Positions 12,263-23,970 of a stretch of 64,000 bases of DNA are shown here, in pieces. Origin of the DNA: Cocos nucifera (taxonomy: Eukaryota > Streptophyta > Magnoliopsida > Arecales > Arecaceae); the NCBI GenBank assembly GCA_006176705.1, contig QRFJ01000774.1, positions 124,001-188,000 on the forward strand, in the 5' to 3' direction. A model generated the notes under the pieces. It saw only the letters and a list, made by a program, of their open reading frames with translations, made no database searches and had not been told where the DNA came from. The position numbers and the translations under genes were made by a program. Position 1 is the first letter of the stretch; each line of letters opens with the position of its first letter.

Positions 12263-13593
12263 CTATGATAATAGAAACTTCACCCTGCGATGTTGTCTCT
12301 CATCCTCCCGAGTCTTCCATCTCGTACCCGATCCATCTCCACTTGGAGCTCCACCTTGCACTGGGCTCCCTTTGGCTCTTGAAACTCTACCTCTCACTGG
12401 GCTTCTTGCCAGATAGTAATGTCCTCTTGTTTTCTTTTTCTCCTCCAATATCATCCTACCGCCATGCATGACCTTCATGATTCCATCACTAGTTATCCAC
12501 CTGTAATCGTTTGAATCTAGTCTACTCAGTGAGATAAGATTCCACCTGAAATTGGGTATGTATTGGATCTCCCTCAATCTCCATACTATACCATCATGTG
12601 TCTTTCAGCTGATCGTCTTGATACCTCTGATTGCATAGATCGATCCATCCGATAGATAAATAGTGCCATTATTGCTCTCTAGAGAGTCAAACTGCTCCTT
12701 TCTGCAACAAACATGATATATGCATGTAGAATCTAAAATTTACTATTGGAAAGAACTAGATACCTCATTAGATATCTCTAGGACATCATCCTCTGACTCG
12801 CTACTGACCGTCACTGTAGTAGCCCTCGTTCGATCCTTGAGTTATGGGCAATCCTTGACTCGATGTTCCAACTCATCGTACCTGTAGCATCTGATCTTGC
12901 TAGAATCTCTCATCTTGGATCTGAATCATCCTCCTCGCAATCCTCTACCACTCCTCTAATGTCTCTTGCTCCTCTAGAAGCCATCAAAGCTGAGTTTCCA
13001 CCATCTGAGCTCGAAGTTGCATTCTCTCTCTTGAGAATCTCGTTCTGGAGTATCGCTGTAGTGACCTTGTCCATCCTGATAGTGCTCTTTTCTACTAGAA
13101 GAGCAGTCACCAAGGACTCATACGAAGGAGGAAATGATGCTAGCCAGACCAATGTCCTGGTCTTCTCCTCAACTTTTTTGCCAATGCTAAGAATGTCGGT
13201 GAGGATCTTTTAAAAGTTGGACAAATGCTCCCACACACTCTGATCTTCATCCATCCATAGCTGGTGGAATTATCTCCAAAGAAATAGCATGTTGGTGAGC
13301 AACTTCGCCATGTACAACTCCTCGAACTTCGACCACAACACCATCAAAAATGTCTCGCCAAGTATATGGATCACCACATCATTCTTTAGGTACAAGTTGA
13401 TCGTGCTCACCACCTACATCTAGATCCGCTTCTAATCCTTCACCTTTATGGTAGCTGGCATCTCATCGTATAAGAGAGTGTCGATCAACCCATGTTGGAT
13501 GAGGACATCCTTTATTCTTGCTTGCCACAAGGAGAAATTGTCCTTGCCATCAAATCTGTTGATCTCTACCTCGATTATGCTTGTCTTCTCCAT
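12263..13593 (-). pseudogene. NA1 gag and protease remnant
   Basis: Minus-strand gag starts at ATG 13593 (MEKTSIIEVEINRFDGKDNF), the usual copia gag N-terminus, followed by SLWQARIKDVLIQHGL. The UBN2-like middle lies at 12910-13152 (SLVTALLVEKSTIRMDKV). A degenerate knuckle follows, then ILDSTCIYHVC in place of the protease DSG/DSA motif, and YIPNFRWNLISLSRLDSN, the usual region before GAG-pre-integrase. The frame ends in a charged tail at 12263 and then the polypurine tract; pol never begins. Several internal stops make it a pseudogene. Confidence 0.85.
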
Positions 13594-13638
13594 ATTCTTC
13601 AATCTCTATCCACTGCTACAATCTGTACTTTGGTACAA

Positions 13639-13654
13639 CCTGGCTCTAATATCA
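13639..13654 (-). promoter_or_regulatory. NA1 primer-binding site
   Basis: Minus strand TGATATTAGAGCCAGG, three bases inside the 5' LTR. It differs from TGGTATCAGAGCCAGG at two positions, so this is an initiator tRNA-Met PBS. It fixes the minus orientation of NA1. Confidence 0.88.
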
Positions 13655-13657
13655 ATC

Positions 13658-14565
13658 TATTGGGATATCAACTATTCTGATACCGCTTATTAAGTATCTA
13701 GTACCAAATTATAATAATAGAAAGAAGAAAGAAATAAAATAAAAAAAATAATCAAGTACATGGTTTAGCCTAAAGGCTCACCTCCATGAGGCATGCAAAG
13801 CTTCACTATGAAAAAGAAAAATAGATACAAGAGGAGAACACCCATATACTCGCAACTCACCGTACATAAATCATCCTCAACTAGAAGCTATCCTCATAAA
13901 AGCTCTCTAAGAATCCCAAGAAGACCCTCAAAAGTTACAAGATGCTCTGTCCTTATAGCCTCTTTGTCGGATGCTATGCACCTATTGCTTCTCTCTCTCA
14001 TGGGCTGCATGTACTCGACGCTCTGTCAAGCTCCTCTCAACGACTGCCTGAGTCTCTCTACATGCCTCTCATGCCATGCGTGCTATTTTTTTGCTCCACA
14101 GCATCTCAGCTCTTTAAATAGGATGAGAATCCTTTTCTCAGCAGTTCATAGGAGTCCTAATAGGACTCGTTCTTCTAATATGAGTCGAACATATTCTTGA
14201 TGGAGTCTTAAAATATTTTTTGACCTTCAGATCATGATCGCAACCCTCTATGGCCACTGAATCCTATGATCCATGTGCAACTCCCATAGACCCCTTGGAT
14301 TAATCATAATCCAAGTCCAAATAGAAAATCCTATCCTGTTCTATTCACCTCCGTCAAGCCAGCTTGGTCAGGGATCGAGCTGGCTCGACTGCATCTTATC
14401 TGGACTCTTGCTATCTATCTGTCTGAGAGAGCCAACTTGACTGTGGTTCGAGCCGACTTGATCTCAGCCTGAGCCGGCTTGACCCTGTATCCAAGCCAGC
14501 TCGACTGCCTGTTGATACTGATTCTTCTCTTCTATGGATCAAATTTGAGAGATCAAATTCTAACA
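13658..14565 (-). repeat. NA1 5' LTR
   Basis: 908 bp, clearly homologous to 11192-12075. The end retains TTGATATCCCAATA on the minus strand. It has the same GAGCYRGCTCGA-like motif cluster (about 14348-14510). Confidence 0.88.
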
Positions 14566-14570
14566 TGTTC

Positions 14571-16150
14571 CTCATAGAAAATGAGATTCATGATGATGAT
14601 ACTAAAACCTATGATGAGGTGATATTAGATATTGACTTCGAGAAATGGTTAGAGGCAATGAAGTCAGAGATTGACTCAGTGTGCTTGAACCAAGTCTGAA
14701 TCTCGGTAGATCCACCGAAAGGTATAGTATTTATTGGATGTAAATGGATCTTCAAGAGAAAAATAGGTGCAGATGAGAATATAAAGACATTTAAGGCTAG
14801 GCTAGTGGCAAAATAGTATAGTCAATGTGAAGGCATTGACTATCAGGATACCTTCTTGCCAGTAGCCATGCTAAAGTCCATCCATACATTGCTTGCTATT
14901 GTAGTCAATTTTAATTATGAAATATGTCAGATAGATGTGAAAATGATATTCCTAAATGGATATCTTGAGAAAGATATCTGTATAGAATAGTCCCTTGGTT
15001 TCACATTCGGTGATGTTGATCATAAGGTCTACAAGCTGCAAAAGTCTATGGACTCAAGTAGGCATCTCGAAGCTGGAATGCTCATTTCAATGATGTAATC
15101 AAATTATTTGGTTTCATCAAAAATAAGAAGAAACCTATATGTTCAAGAAGATCAGTGGAAGCATTGTTGTCTTCCTCGTATTGTACGTGGATGACATCTT
15201 CTTAATTAGGAATGACATTCTCATGTTGACCTCAATCAAAGTATGGTTGTCTAAAGAGTTTTCTATGAAAGACTTAGGAGAGGCATCCTTCATTTTAGAA
15301 ATTAATGTCTATAGGGATGGACCAAAGAGGATGTTGGGTCACTCACAGAAGATGTACATAGAGGAGGTGCTGAAAAGATTCAACATAAAAAACTCCAAGA
15401 GGGGACTAATGCCCTTTAGACATGACATTCATCTCTCCAAAAAGATATGTCCCAACACATCTGAGGAGATTGAATGCATGAGCAAGATCCCTTATGCTTC
15501 GGCAATAGGGAGCCTCATATATGCCATGCTATGTACACGATCTAATATTGCACATGCTGTGAGTGTTACAAACAGGTATCAGTCGAATCTAGGTGAAGAG
15601 CGTTAGACTTTTGGAAAATGTATCCTTAAGTACTTGAGAAGGACTAAGGACATGTTTCTAATCTTTAATAATGGAGAATTTTTGATCCAGGGGTATATAG
15701 ATTTAGACTTTATGTTTGACATAGATGATCAAAAGTCAATATCTAGCACTCTATTTGTGTGCAATGGTGGTGCTGTAAGCTAGAAGAGTTCTAAATGGAC
15801 CATGATAGTAGACTCCACCATGGAAGTAGAATACATCACTACCTCGAAAGCTACAAAAAAATATTCTGGTTCAAGAAGTTCATTGCAAAGCTCGGAGTGA
15901 TGCCATCAGATGCCATTCCTCTATACTGCGATAACAATAGTGTCATAGCCCTAGCTAAGGAGCCGAGATCTCACCAGAAGTCCAAGCATATCGAGCGGTG
16001 ATTCCACCTCATCCATGATTATCTCGAGAAGGGATATATTGAGGTCAAAAGAGTCAACACTGCAAATAATGCGGCTAACCAACTAATGAAGCCTTTAGGC
16101 CAGTAGAAGATCGAAGCCATCTTGAGAAGATGGGACTTAGATTTATAGTC
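14571..16150 (+). pseudogene. Element B reverse transcriptase and RNase H remnant
   Basis: Continues B pol after NA1. The start reads MFLIENEIHDDDTKTYDEVI, parallel to D at 35023. RT blocks GCKWIFKRKIGAD, QIDVKMIFLNGYLE (the catalytic DVK Asp retained) and YVDDIFLIRND are visible, the last at about 15186-15220. RNase H motifs remain: STMEVEY near 15820 and YCDNNS near 15925, with a frameshift between them. The interval between the two GGTGATA-like sites (15803 and 15999), deleted in D and I, is still here. Multiple stops disable it. Confidence 0.88.
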
Positions 16151-16176
16151 AATTGGCTTTAGATCAAGTGAGAGTT

Positions 16177-18432
16177 TGTTAGATATGTGCCCTAAAAGCT
16201 AGATTGGCCGATATTTATAAAATATTTTCCAAAAATATTTTTATAATTTTGATTTAAAATTAATTAAAAAGTTATTTTATTCTATCATATTATGTATTTA
16301 AGTGTCTATGATACATCCATTGAGTTAACGGGCATGATAACACATATTCTTAAAAGTTGAGAATTTAAGGTATGTATTATCATAATTAACTCATAAACTG
16401 CTCTTGATCGTAGGTTCATCATGATGATAGTGATTGATCTAGAAGATCAGTATATGATTGCTTTTTTAGGATAGATGAGTCTTGAATCTATAGTGTAGAG
16501 ATACTAGAGCAAGAGTACAAATACTTGTTGAGAACAAGAGCACCGAGCATGACTACCTCGAGCAGTCATAAGAAAGTCTTTCTTTTCATCAATGACTAGC
16601 TTGATGCTATAGTTATGTATGTAGTTTTTTGATCAGAGATGCATCGACAGTTTATCTTGAGTGTATTATAGTTTGACTACACCATAACTCGGTCTCCTAG
16701 CTATTCAAAATTCTGAGGTGTATGTTGGCTACAACATGTTCATTATAGAAATTAGATTGCATTAATAGAGGATTTATCTACCTCAGTAGAGGAGTAGTAG
16801 TTCTATGATGATCATGAGATTGAGTCCTTAAGCCCATGGCCATGACAGTATGAAAATGATAGAAATGAGTTTCTATTAGGATTTCATAATGGACTCGAAT
16901 CGAATGATTTATTCATATGACAGGTGTAGGGTCTGACGAGTTTATTTTGACGTTGATCCTATCGGAGCTCATGATAGAAGAACCCAATCACACGGGTAGC
17001 TGCACCAAGAGGTTTATATTCAGTTTTGATGGATTGCCACCACATACTACTAGGTATCACTGATGGATTTTGGGATCAATTAGAATTAACTTGTTGATTG
17101 ATGACTCTAGTTAGATGAATTGGAAGAGTTTTGGTCCATTGAAAGGTATTTTGATGATGTCAATGATGGAGATCATAACATGTCCCATTACCATATAGAA
17201 TTGAACCTAACTGAATCACACAAATAAGAATTTAGGTCTGGATGTCATCAATTGGGCTAACCTAGTTCAATTGATTTAGGTTAGATCTAATCGGTTCAAG
17301 AAAATCGTGCTAGCACATGATTGGACCTTACTTTCTCCTTCTATCATTTTTTTAGTTCATCTCGATTAAGTTAAATTAGATTTGGCTTATCCTAAAATTC
17401 TGTATGGATTTGTCCTAGTCTAACTAGAGCTTGTCCTGGTTAGAACGGAGCTTGTCCTGATGAGATTAGGGCTTGTCTTAAATCCATGCAAGGGGCACCA
17501 GGACAAGGGGTCTTTTGATCCGATCTTTGCAAGAATTGAGGGAGGAGGCATGCGCCCCCTGGAAATTCTCTTGAGGCATGAACCCTTGATGTTTGCTTAT
17601 GAGATGGGAGGGTGCACGCCCCTCCTGGCATGTGCCCTTAGTGGATAAGGTTGGAAGAGTTTGAAGGAGTTCAAACTCTAAGAAGAGATAAGCCACGCAC
17701 TAACTCTCCTTTATCCTCTCTCATCCATGCCACCTTTTCCATAATTTTGTGTGACAAAAATTGGGAAAAATTTGGTGTGGGCATGGAAGGCTGAAGGGAG
17801 TCCTGCTTTAAGCAAACTAGTTGCTTAAAGCTCTAGGACTCCAGGGTGGCGCCTTGGTCTATATAAAGTCCACTATGCTTAGGGTTTGATTATTCTAACT
17901 GCTCCACGCCCAGGCTCTGCCCATATCTCCATCTCCATGCCTTCTTCCTTGATCCCCTCCCTCTTCTCCATGCCCAAAAAGGTTGGGTGGAATCAGCATC
18001 AAGAGTTGATAGCTGTTGGCACAAAGAACAAGTCAGGAAGATCCTGATCGTGAGACGACCGTGTTACAGCCAAAGATCAGATCTAAGGCATGCCAGAAGG
18101 ATATCAGATCTGAGATTTTGAGATTAGATCTAGAAGGAGAGGACCTTTAGATTTAACCCGAGTGGACTCTAGTAGAGGTCGGGCGCATGCATGGCTCGCA
18201 TCAAAACCTCGGAGACTTCAGATCATTGCTGTAGGGTGAACAATTCACTTGATTAGGTGATAAATATTATCATAGTTTTGTTTTATTTTTATTTTTATTT
18301 TTAGATTAATCTAATCAAATCTAAGAACTCTTAGATCTGATCAGATCTAGGAGAAAAAGTTTTAAAATATTCCACTGTAGATTTGATCCCATCAGATCAA
18401 ACCTGCGGGCATAGGAACAAGAATTTCCTTCA
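16177..18432 (+). repeat. Element B 3' LTR (2.26 kb)
   Basis: Starts TGTTAGATATGTGCCC right after the purine-rich CAAGTGAGAGTT and ends GAATTTCCTTCA. The palindrome is at 16321-16393 and a TATA box (TATATAAAG) at about 17860. Its closest relative in the window is the F LTR at 40392-42261. The five bases after it are CACAG. Confidence 0.92.
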
Positions 18433-18611
18433 CACAGAACATTCCTTCTTCTTTGGGGACATGTATTGACGATTTGACAATCCTTCAGGCTTCTCCTCCA
18501 ATGCCATATCAAATTTAGCTAGGTCAAGAGATCTTCTATCAGAACTTTTCATATAGAAAAAATTTTTTTTCCATCAAACTTCTCAAAATTCACTCTCATG
18601 TTGCTACCCAT
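18433..18611 (-). pseudogene. Element G' gag N-terminal fragment
   Basis: Minus strand from ATG 18611 reads MGSNMRVNFEKFDGK, the classic copia gag N-terminus, then a frameshift in the F/W-rich stretch and ALEEKPEGLSNRQYM. It is cut after about 60 residues where element B is inserted (18432/18433). The remainder of gag is not adjacent. The C-terminal part of a gag of this family occurs at 42758 on the other strand. Confidence 0.75.
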
Positions 18612-18930
18612 GGCTGGATCCAAGCCAAAAATACAACAAAACACCAAGAGTTTCGAGAAATACCTTGATAGAAAACTTTGCTGAAATTTCTACACGACAA
18701 CCTTTCTGAAACACCTTCATTTCCTAATCCTCTAAGGATCAGATGTGCTTGAAATTAAACTAGTAGAAACTTGATCAAGCCAGGAACCTACTAATTTAAT
18801 GCCTATAATTAATGGTACTTCAGCATGAAGAACCAGCAACTTGAAGATGGGGCGTTTAGAACCCTTTGCAGCAGATTTTAGCACCTGAAGATCTTCACCT
18901 TCTAATGTCTCCTTCCTTCTCTATGCAACT
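18612..18930 (-). other. Element G' leader
   Basis: About 320 bp between the gag start and the PBS of G'. I see no open frame that resembles a protein. Confidence 0.6.
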
Positions 18931-18947
18931 CGAGCTCTGATATCAAT
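18931..18947 (-). promoter_or_regulatory. Element G' primer-binding site
   Basis: Minus strand TTGATATCAGAGCTCGA, next to the LTR end. It is an initiator tRNA-Met type PBS and shows that the LTR to its right is the 5' LTR of a minus-strand element. Confidence 0.85.
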
Positions 18948-18948
18948 T

Positions 18949-19512
18949 ATTGGAGTTCTTTCCAGAGATGTGGAGACCTGGAGATCGGCAACCAAGCACC
19001 CACAAAAATCTAGGCATAGAGTCTTGGGCGACAAAGAAGAGGCACTATTATCTAGATCCTGCATCCCTTCACTTTAGGTCTCGCATCCTAGATGGATGGG
19101 TCTCACATCCCCTTGCTATTGGAAGCCTTGGGCGGTAGCTAGGAGAGAGGAGGCTAGGGCTTAGGGAGAAAAGGGTTTCTACATTTTTTGTATCATAAAC
19201 TACATATACAATGTATATATAGATACTCTGAGTCAATGTGACTTAGCCCAAAAAACTTTCATGGCTAATCCAATGAGATTGAGCTCATCCCAAGCCCATG
19301 TACACCCATAACTTGACTCAATCTCACACCCTTAAACTCAAACCTAGTCCAAATACAAGTTAGCCCCTTGAAGCCCAAATCTTTTGGACCTCGAAACCCA
19401 TGGATGGCCCAACCTCCATCCTAGGATCAAACCTGTCCTAGACTCTATAAGCCAACTCCATGGCTTATCTTCTAGCCTCCCATGGATTAGGAGCACCATA
19501 TATAATCCTACA
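18949..19512 (-). repeat. Element G' 5' LTR (short-LTR copia family)
   Basis: 564 bp, minus strand TGTAGGATTATATATGG to AGAACTCCAATA. Homologous to the plus-strand LTR at 43685-44290, including the CATCCATCTAGGATGCG-like block and the TATA-rich centre. Its outer end is flanked by TGCCT (AGGCA on the minus strand) inside NA2 sequence. Confidence 0.87.
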
Positions 19513-20950
19513 TGCCTGCTGTCTCATGAATGGGAAAATGTGGGAGTCGAGTTAGGCCACTTAATCCTATCTCCATCATGGACTGTGTCTACTTTGATCA
19601 AAGACCTGCTCGGAGAGGTCTCCTATGGCAATAGGAACTTCACTATATGATGTTGTCTCTCATCCTCCCGAGTCTTCCATCTTGTGCCCGATCCACTTCC
19701 ACCTAGAACTCCATCTTGCACTAGACTCCCTCTGGCTCTTGAAGCTCCATCTTGTACTAGACTTCCTACCAGATAGTAATATCCTCTCATCTTCTTCATT
19801 TTCTTCAGAAGAATTCCATCACTATGCATGACCTTTAGGATTCCATCACCAGCTATCCACCTATAGCCATTTGAATCTAGCTTAGTGAGATAAGATTCTA
19901 TCTAAAATTGAACATGTATCAGACCTCTTCCAATCTTCTCACTGTACCATCATGTATCCTCTAGCTGACCATCCTGATGCCTTTGATCACATAGCTCTAT
20001 CCATCCAGCAGATGAATGGTGCCCTCACTACTCTCTAGGAAGTAAAACTGCTTCTCTCTACAACAAACATGATGGATGCATGTAGAATCTAAAATTCACT
20101 ACTGGAAAGAAGTAGATACCTCATCAAATATCAATAGGACATCATCCTCTGACTTGCTACTGGCCGTCACTATAGTAACCCTTGTTCGATCTCTAAGTTG
20201 AGGGCAATCTCTGACACGATGCCCCAACTCATCATATTGGTAGCACCTGATCTTGTAGGGTCCCTTATGTTGGATCTGGATCGTCCTCCTTACGATCCTC
20301 TGCCGCTCTGTCTACTGCCACCTACTTCTTTAGAAACCATCAAAGCTGACTACTGCCATCTGAGCTCAAAGCTGAATTTTTTCTTCTGAGAATCTCATTT
20401 TGGAGAATCACCATAGTGACCTCGTCCATCTTGATGGTACTCTTATCCACTAGAAAAGCAGTCACCAAGAACTCATATGAAGGAGAAAGTGATGCTAGCA
20501 AGACTAACATCTTGGTCTTCTCCTCGACTTTCTCTCCTATGCTGAGAAGATCGATGAGGATCTTTTGGAAGTTAGATAGATGCTCCTACATACTCTGACC
20601 TTCATTCATCCATAACTAGTAGAACTGCATCCAAAGAAATAGTATGTTGGTGAGCAACTTTATCATGTACAACTCTTCGAGCTTTGACTATATCACCATC
20701 AAAAAAATCTCATCAAGTACATGAATCACCATCTCATCGATCAGGTATATGTGGATATGGTACTCACCATCTGCATCTGTAGCCGCTCTCAGATCCTTTT
20801 CTCTATGGTGTCCAGCTTCTTTTCATTCAAGAAAGCATCGATTAATCTATGTTGGATAAGCATGTCCTTAATCCTTGCTTGCCATAAGAAAAAATTACTC
20901 TTTCCATCGAATTAGTTGATCTCTATCTTGATTGTGCTTGTCTTCTCCAT
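19513..20950 (-). pseudogene. NA2: gag-only element, gag-PR remnant
   Basis: Minus-strand gag starts at ATG 20950 (MEKTSTIKIEINQFDGKSNF), parallel to NA1. The protease and pre-integrase tail is at 19623-19829 and ends with the same charged tail KTREDERQHHIVKFLLP. Many stops break the middle. At 19512/19513 the sequence is interrupted by the G' LTR, at the point equivalent to about 12160 in NA1. The expected polypurine tract and 3' LTR are therefore not next to it. Confidence 0.83.
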
Positions 20951-20986
20951 CTTCTAATCTTGATCAATACTATCTTTGTTTGGATT

Positions 20987-21076
20987 GCTTGATACCACTT
21001 GACCATGGTAACCAGGCTATGATACCACTTGTTACGGTATCACCAAGCTCTGATACCACTTGTTCGAGTAGATCCC
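20987..21076 (-). promoter_or_regulatory. NA2 PBS region with three PBS-like repeats, plus LTR end
   Basis: The motif TGATACCACTT (minus strand AAGTGGTATCA) occurs at about 20990, 21020 and 21051, 30-31 bp apart. The outermost is the perfect PBS AAGTGGTATCAGAGC, directly after the LTR end GATCTACTCGAACA (21061-21074). Beyond 21076 the sequence changes to another repeat. Confidence 0.75.
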
Positions 21077-21908
21077 TGCTTGCTGTCGTAGGTGGTCAAA
21101 AATAAAATCTAACTTACTACTATATAGATAGGATAAATTAGGATTGTATCCTTAGAAATCATGTTAATTATATTTAAATAATTTATTAAAAGTAAGATTA
21201 AGATTAATTAAAAAGCTATTTAAATTAATTAAGAAAGTAAATAATTAGCAAATTAATTAAAAATGGAGTTAAAGTATGAAAGGTGGATTTTTAGGATCTC
21301 AATTGATCTTTTATCAGATAGCTGGTATTCTTTTTAATATACTTTAATTGATATCTAATCAATAAAGATATAACCTATTTTAGAGAGCACGGCCTGTACC
21401 CTTGGATCATAGCCTATTTTTTAAAGCTATAGGCTAGTCTAAATTAATTTAGATATAAAAAAATTAATCTAAATATAATCTATTCCAAGAGCATGAACTG
21501 TATCCATAAAATATGGCTCATCCTAAGAAAAATAAACTACTCCAGATTAATCTTATGCAGAAAATAAAGACACAAAAATATAATAAGAAGAACAGTCTTT
21601 ATTGTATATTAAAAAAATATAAAAGATAGAAAAATAAAAAACACCATCAAAATAAGATCATAATGATCTTCTAAGAACAAGATGATCAGTTGGACATCGA
21701 GAAGCTTCTCACTGAAATCTTCATCCTTATGCTTTGAAGAAGAACTTGATAGCAACTGGTTGTAGAGATCAGGAGGAGCAGGAGAGGAGTTTTGGTGGAG
21801 AAATTAGAGACTTTTGTGGTCTGTTGGAGAAAGAAAGAAGAAAACTTAAAGAAGAAGGGTTTGAGAGAGAGAAACAGGGAGAGAAAGAGAGAGCTTTAGG
21901 TTAAAGGA
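21077..21908. repeat. Unclassified AT-rich repeat, possibly an LTR
   Basis: Begins TGCTTGCTGTCGTAGG, inside the NA2 LTR end. It holds two similar blocks with 'gcctgtacccttgg' and 'gaactgtatccat' phrases and ends in a GA-rich stretch (21825-21900). No protein or RNA gene is seen. The TG start and its position in an LTR suggest another LTR element, but I cannot place its family. Confidence 0.45.
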
Positions 21909-23319
21909 TGTTGCCCAAGGATGGCTACCCAAGAGGGGGGTGAATAGGGTACTTATAAAATTTTAGCCAAATTAGACTCTAAAGCAAATATGTGATTTTA
22001 TTTGTACTATCTTTAGTGATTGTAGAATATAAGTAATGGTGTAGCAGCAGAATTAATATAACAAAACCAAAGTATACAAGCAAAGCAAGAATTAAAAATA
22101 TGCAAAAAATTAGAGAAGAAAGCATAACACAAACACACAAAATTTTATAGTGGTTCGGTGCAACTGGCACCTACGTCCACTCTTCAAGCTTCTCCTTGAG
22201 ATTTTCACTATAATTCACCCTTGATTACAGTGTATTTATTTTTTCAAGCTCACAAATAAATTTAGTTGATTTTTATAGGATCACCAACTAACACATTACA
22301 CCGTTAGTTTTCTGGGTTCACTAACAATCCAGTTGATTTTTCAGGCTCACCAAATAAAACCTACAAAGTCTAATTTTAGGCTTGGATGGGCCTAATCTCT
22401 AAGTTTCTTTCTCCTAAAGAAACTTATAAAGAAAATAAAATACAAGAAATAAATTTTAGCACAATCGAAAAATAAAAATTAGACTCTTTGAAGGTTGAAG
22501 AAGTTGCTGTTGGATTGCTCAAATGATGCTTCAACTTCTCTTCTTGATGCTTGTGAGGAAGATGATGAAGCTGAATCCTTTTGAAAGCCCTTTGATTTAG
22601 AAGCTTGATTCCTCTCTATTCTCTCTCTTTTCAATGATATTCAATATTTTCTTCAAGAAATGATGATTTCTCTTTTAAATTCTCTTAGCTCATTTTTTTA
22701 TTGAGTCTCTAGCCTTTTATATACTTGAAAGTGGCTGGAGAACAAGTTTTGATCATTGGAGCCCTTGAAATAGCCATTGGGAGTCATTGTAAACAAAAAG
22801 TTAAAGTTCTGAAAAACTAGCCATTATAGTCATTGGGTCGGCTCAGTTTTTAACTGGATTGGCTCAGTTTTTAATTGGATCGCCTCAGTATCAATAGATG
22901 TCAAAAATCAGCTTTCTATTTTTCTATTTTTTGAGACTGAGCTGACCTAGTTTTTCACTGATCTGACTAAGTACTAAGCCAGCTCAGTTTTTCACTGGAT
23001 CATCTAAGTTCTTAGCCTTTAATAATTCTGCATATATTTCTACATGAGTGGCTTTTTATCTTCAACTTTTGAGGGCTTCTTCCATCTTGATTTTTATGGT
23101 CTTTTCCATCATTAAGGCTTCCAAAACTTCTTGTTTGAGCTTTATTTGAGCATTTAAAATCATTCTTTTCTTTGACTTTTTTCTTTTGAGAGAATTTTTT
23201 TATAGGTAATTTCTTCATTTTAAGTACTTGAAAAGTCCTACATACATTCTTGAAATGCATGATTACAATCATTTATACTCAACATTTTGGAATCATCAAA
23301 ATCAATCTTAGGGTCAACA
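21909..23319 (-). repeat. Solo LTR, probably SIRE/Maximus-like copia
   Basis: The minus strand runs from TGTTGACCCTAAGATTGATT to CCTTGGGCAACA (TG...CA). It is flanked by AAGGA (21904-21908) and AAGAA (23320-23324), a 4/5 target duplication, with no PBS or coding region on either side. It contains the phrase CCCAAGAGGGGGGTGAATAG and GTGGTTCGGTGCAACTGGCA, which I associate with plant copia LTRs of this kind. A tandem GGCTCAGTTTTTAACTGGA motif lies at about 22840-23010. Confidence 0.65.
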
Positions 23320-23486
23320 AAGAAAGGCTTTAGAGGGCTAATTCTCCCAAGGGGGAGGTTGGATTCTGGTTCAATTGGCTTAGGGTAGCTTTATAGAGGA
23401 GAAAATGGAAGAAATTTGAGTTAGAGATAGAGAAAAATCATGAAAATCAAGTCTGAATCGAATTTCTGCTGCTTGTGTTAACTTTC
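23320..23486. other. Remnant flank between solo LTR and CACTA end
   Basis: Includes the G/C-rich stretch CTCCCAAGGGGGAGG and AT-rich sequence. Together with 21077-21908 it is probably the host repeat into which the solo LTR inserted. No gene is visible. Confidence 0.4.
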
Positions 23487-23509
23487 CACTACTATAGAAT
23501 AGGGCTACG

Positions 23510-23812
23510 ACAGCGATTACAAACCACTGTTGTAGCCCAAAAAATTACTGCTATAGGCTATGACAGTGGTTAGCTAACCGCTGCCACTACAGCCATCGTC
23601 GTAGGTTTATGACAGTGGTTGTTGCAACAGTTCTAAAAACCGCTGCCATAGAGCACCTATTGGAGTAGTTTCTAAACCACTGCCATAGGCTTGTCTATGG
23701 CAGTGGTTATGTAACCACTGCCATAGGTCTAATACAATGATTGACATAATACCTATGGCAGTGGTTGGCACGTCTATGACAGTGATTGTAAAATCGCTGT
23801 CGTAGCTTTTGA
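23510..23812. repeat. CACTA subterminal repeats
   Basis: Many direct and inverted copies of a unit close to CTATGGCAGTGGTTA, including a near-perfect palindrome with 15-bp arms (23695-23709 and 23712-23726). In CACTA elements such arrays are the binding sites of the TnpA-type protein. Confidence 0.85.
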
Positions 23813-23970
23813 ATAATTAAAAAAATATAAAATTTTTAATTTTTTATATATTTTATTTAATAAATGTAGAGATATATAACATAAAAAATATTATAAATAT
23901 AAAAATATTTCTAAAATGCTAAAATTTTATTGTTGAATAAAATTTATTATAATATTTTTCAAAAAAAATA

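Larger units (their letters stand above)
11192..14565 (-). mobile_element. NA1: non-autonomous gag-only copia element nested in B pol
   Basis: Two LTRs (11192-12075 and 13658-14565) flank a 1.58-kb interior encoding only gag and a protease remnant on the minus strand, with no integrase, RT or RNase H. The flanking target duplication is TATTC (11187-11191) and TGTTC (14566-14570); uninterrupted D reads AAAATGTTCCTC there. PBS and polypurine tract are adjacent to the correct LTRs. The architecture matches the TR-GAG class described in plants. Copies NA2, NA3 and NA4 share the same design. Confidence 0.9.
7402..18432 (+). mobile_element. Element B: diverged large copia element, plus strand, interrupted by NA1
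   Basis: Plus-strand order: LTR remnant (7402-7757), PBS, leader, gag, PR, IN (to 11191), the NA1 insertion (11192-14565), RT and RH (14571-16150), 3' LTR (16177-18432). It belongs to a subfamily distinct from A, C, D and I (LTR begins TGTTAGATATGTGCCC) and carries more stops, so it is older. Its 5' LTR is split by element A. Its right end abuts CACAG inside the gag of element G'. It retains the RNase H region that D and I have lost. Confidence 0.92.

Noticed and set aside
17440..17696. Overlapping frames of 60-70 codons on both strands in the B 3' LTR
   Set aside because: They lie inside U3, are not conserved in F, and have no protein resemblance.
23510..23812. Regular repeats that could suggest a CRISPR-like array
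   Set aside because: Repeats occur in both orientations with irregular spacing, next to a CACTA terminus in plant DNA; they are transposon subterminal repeats.
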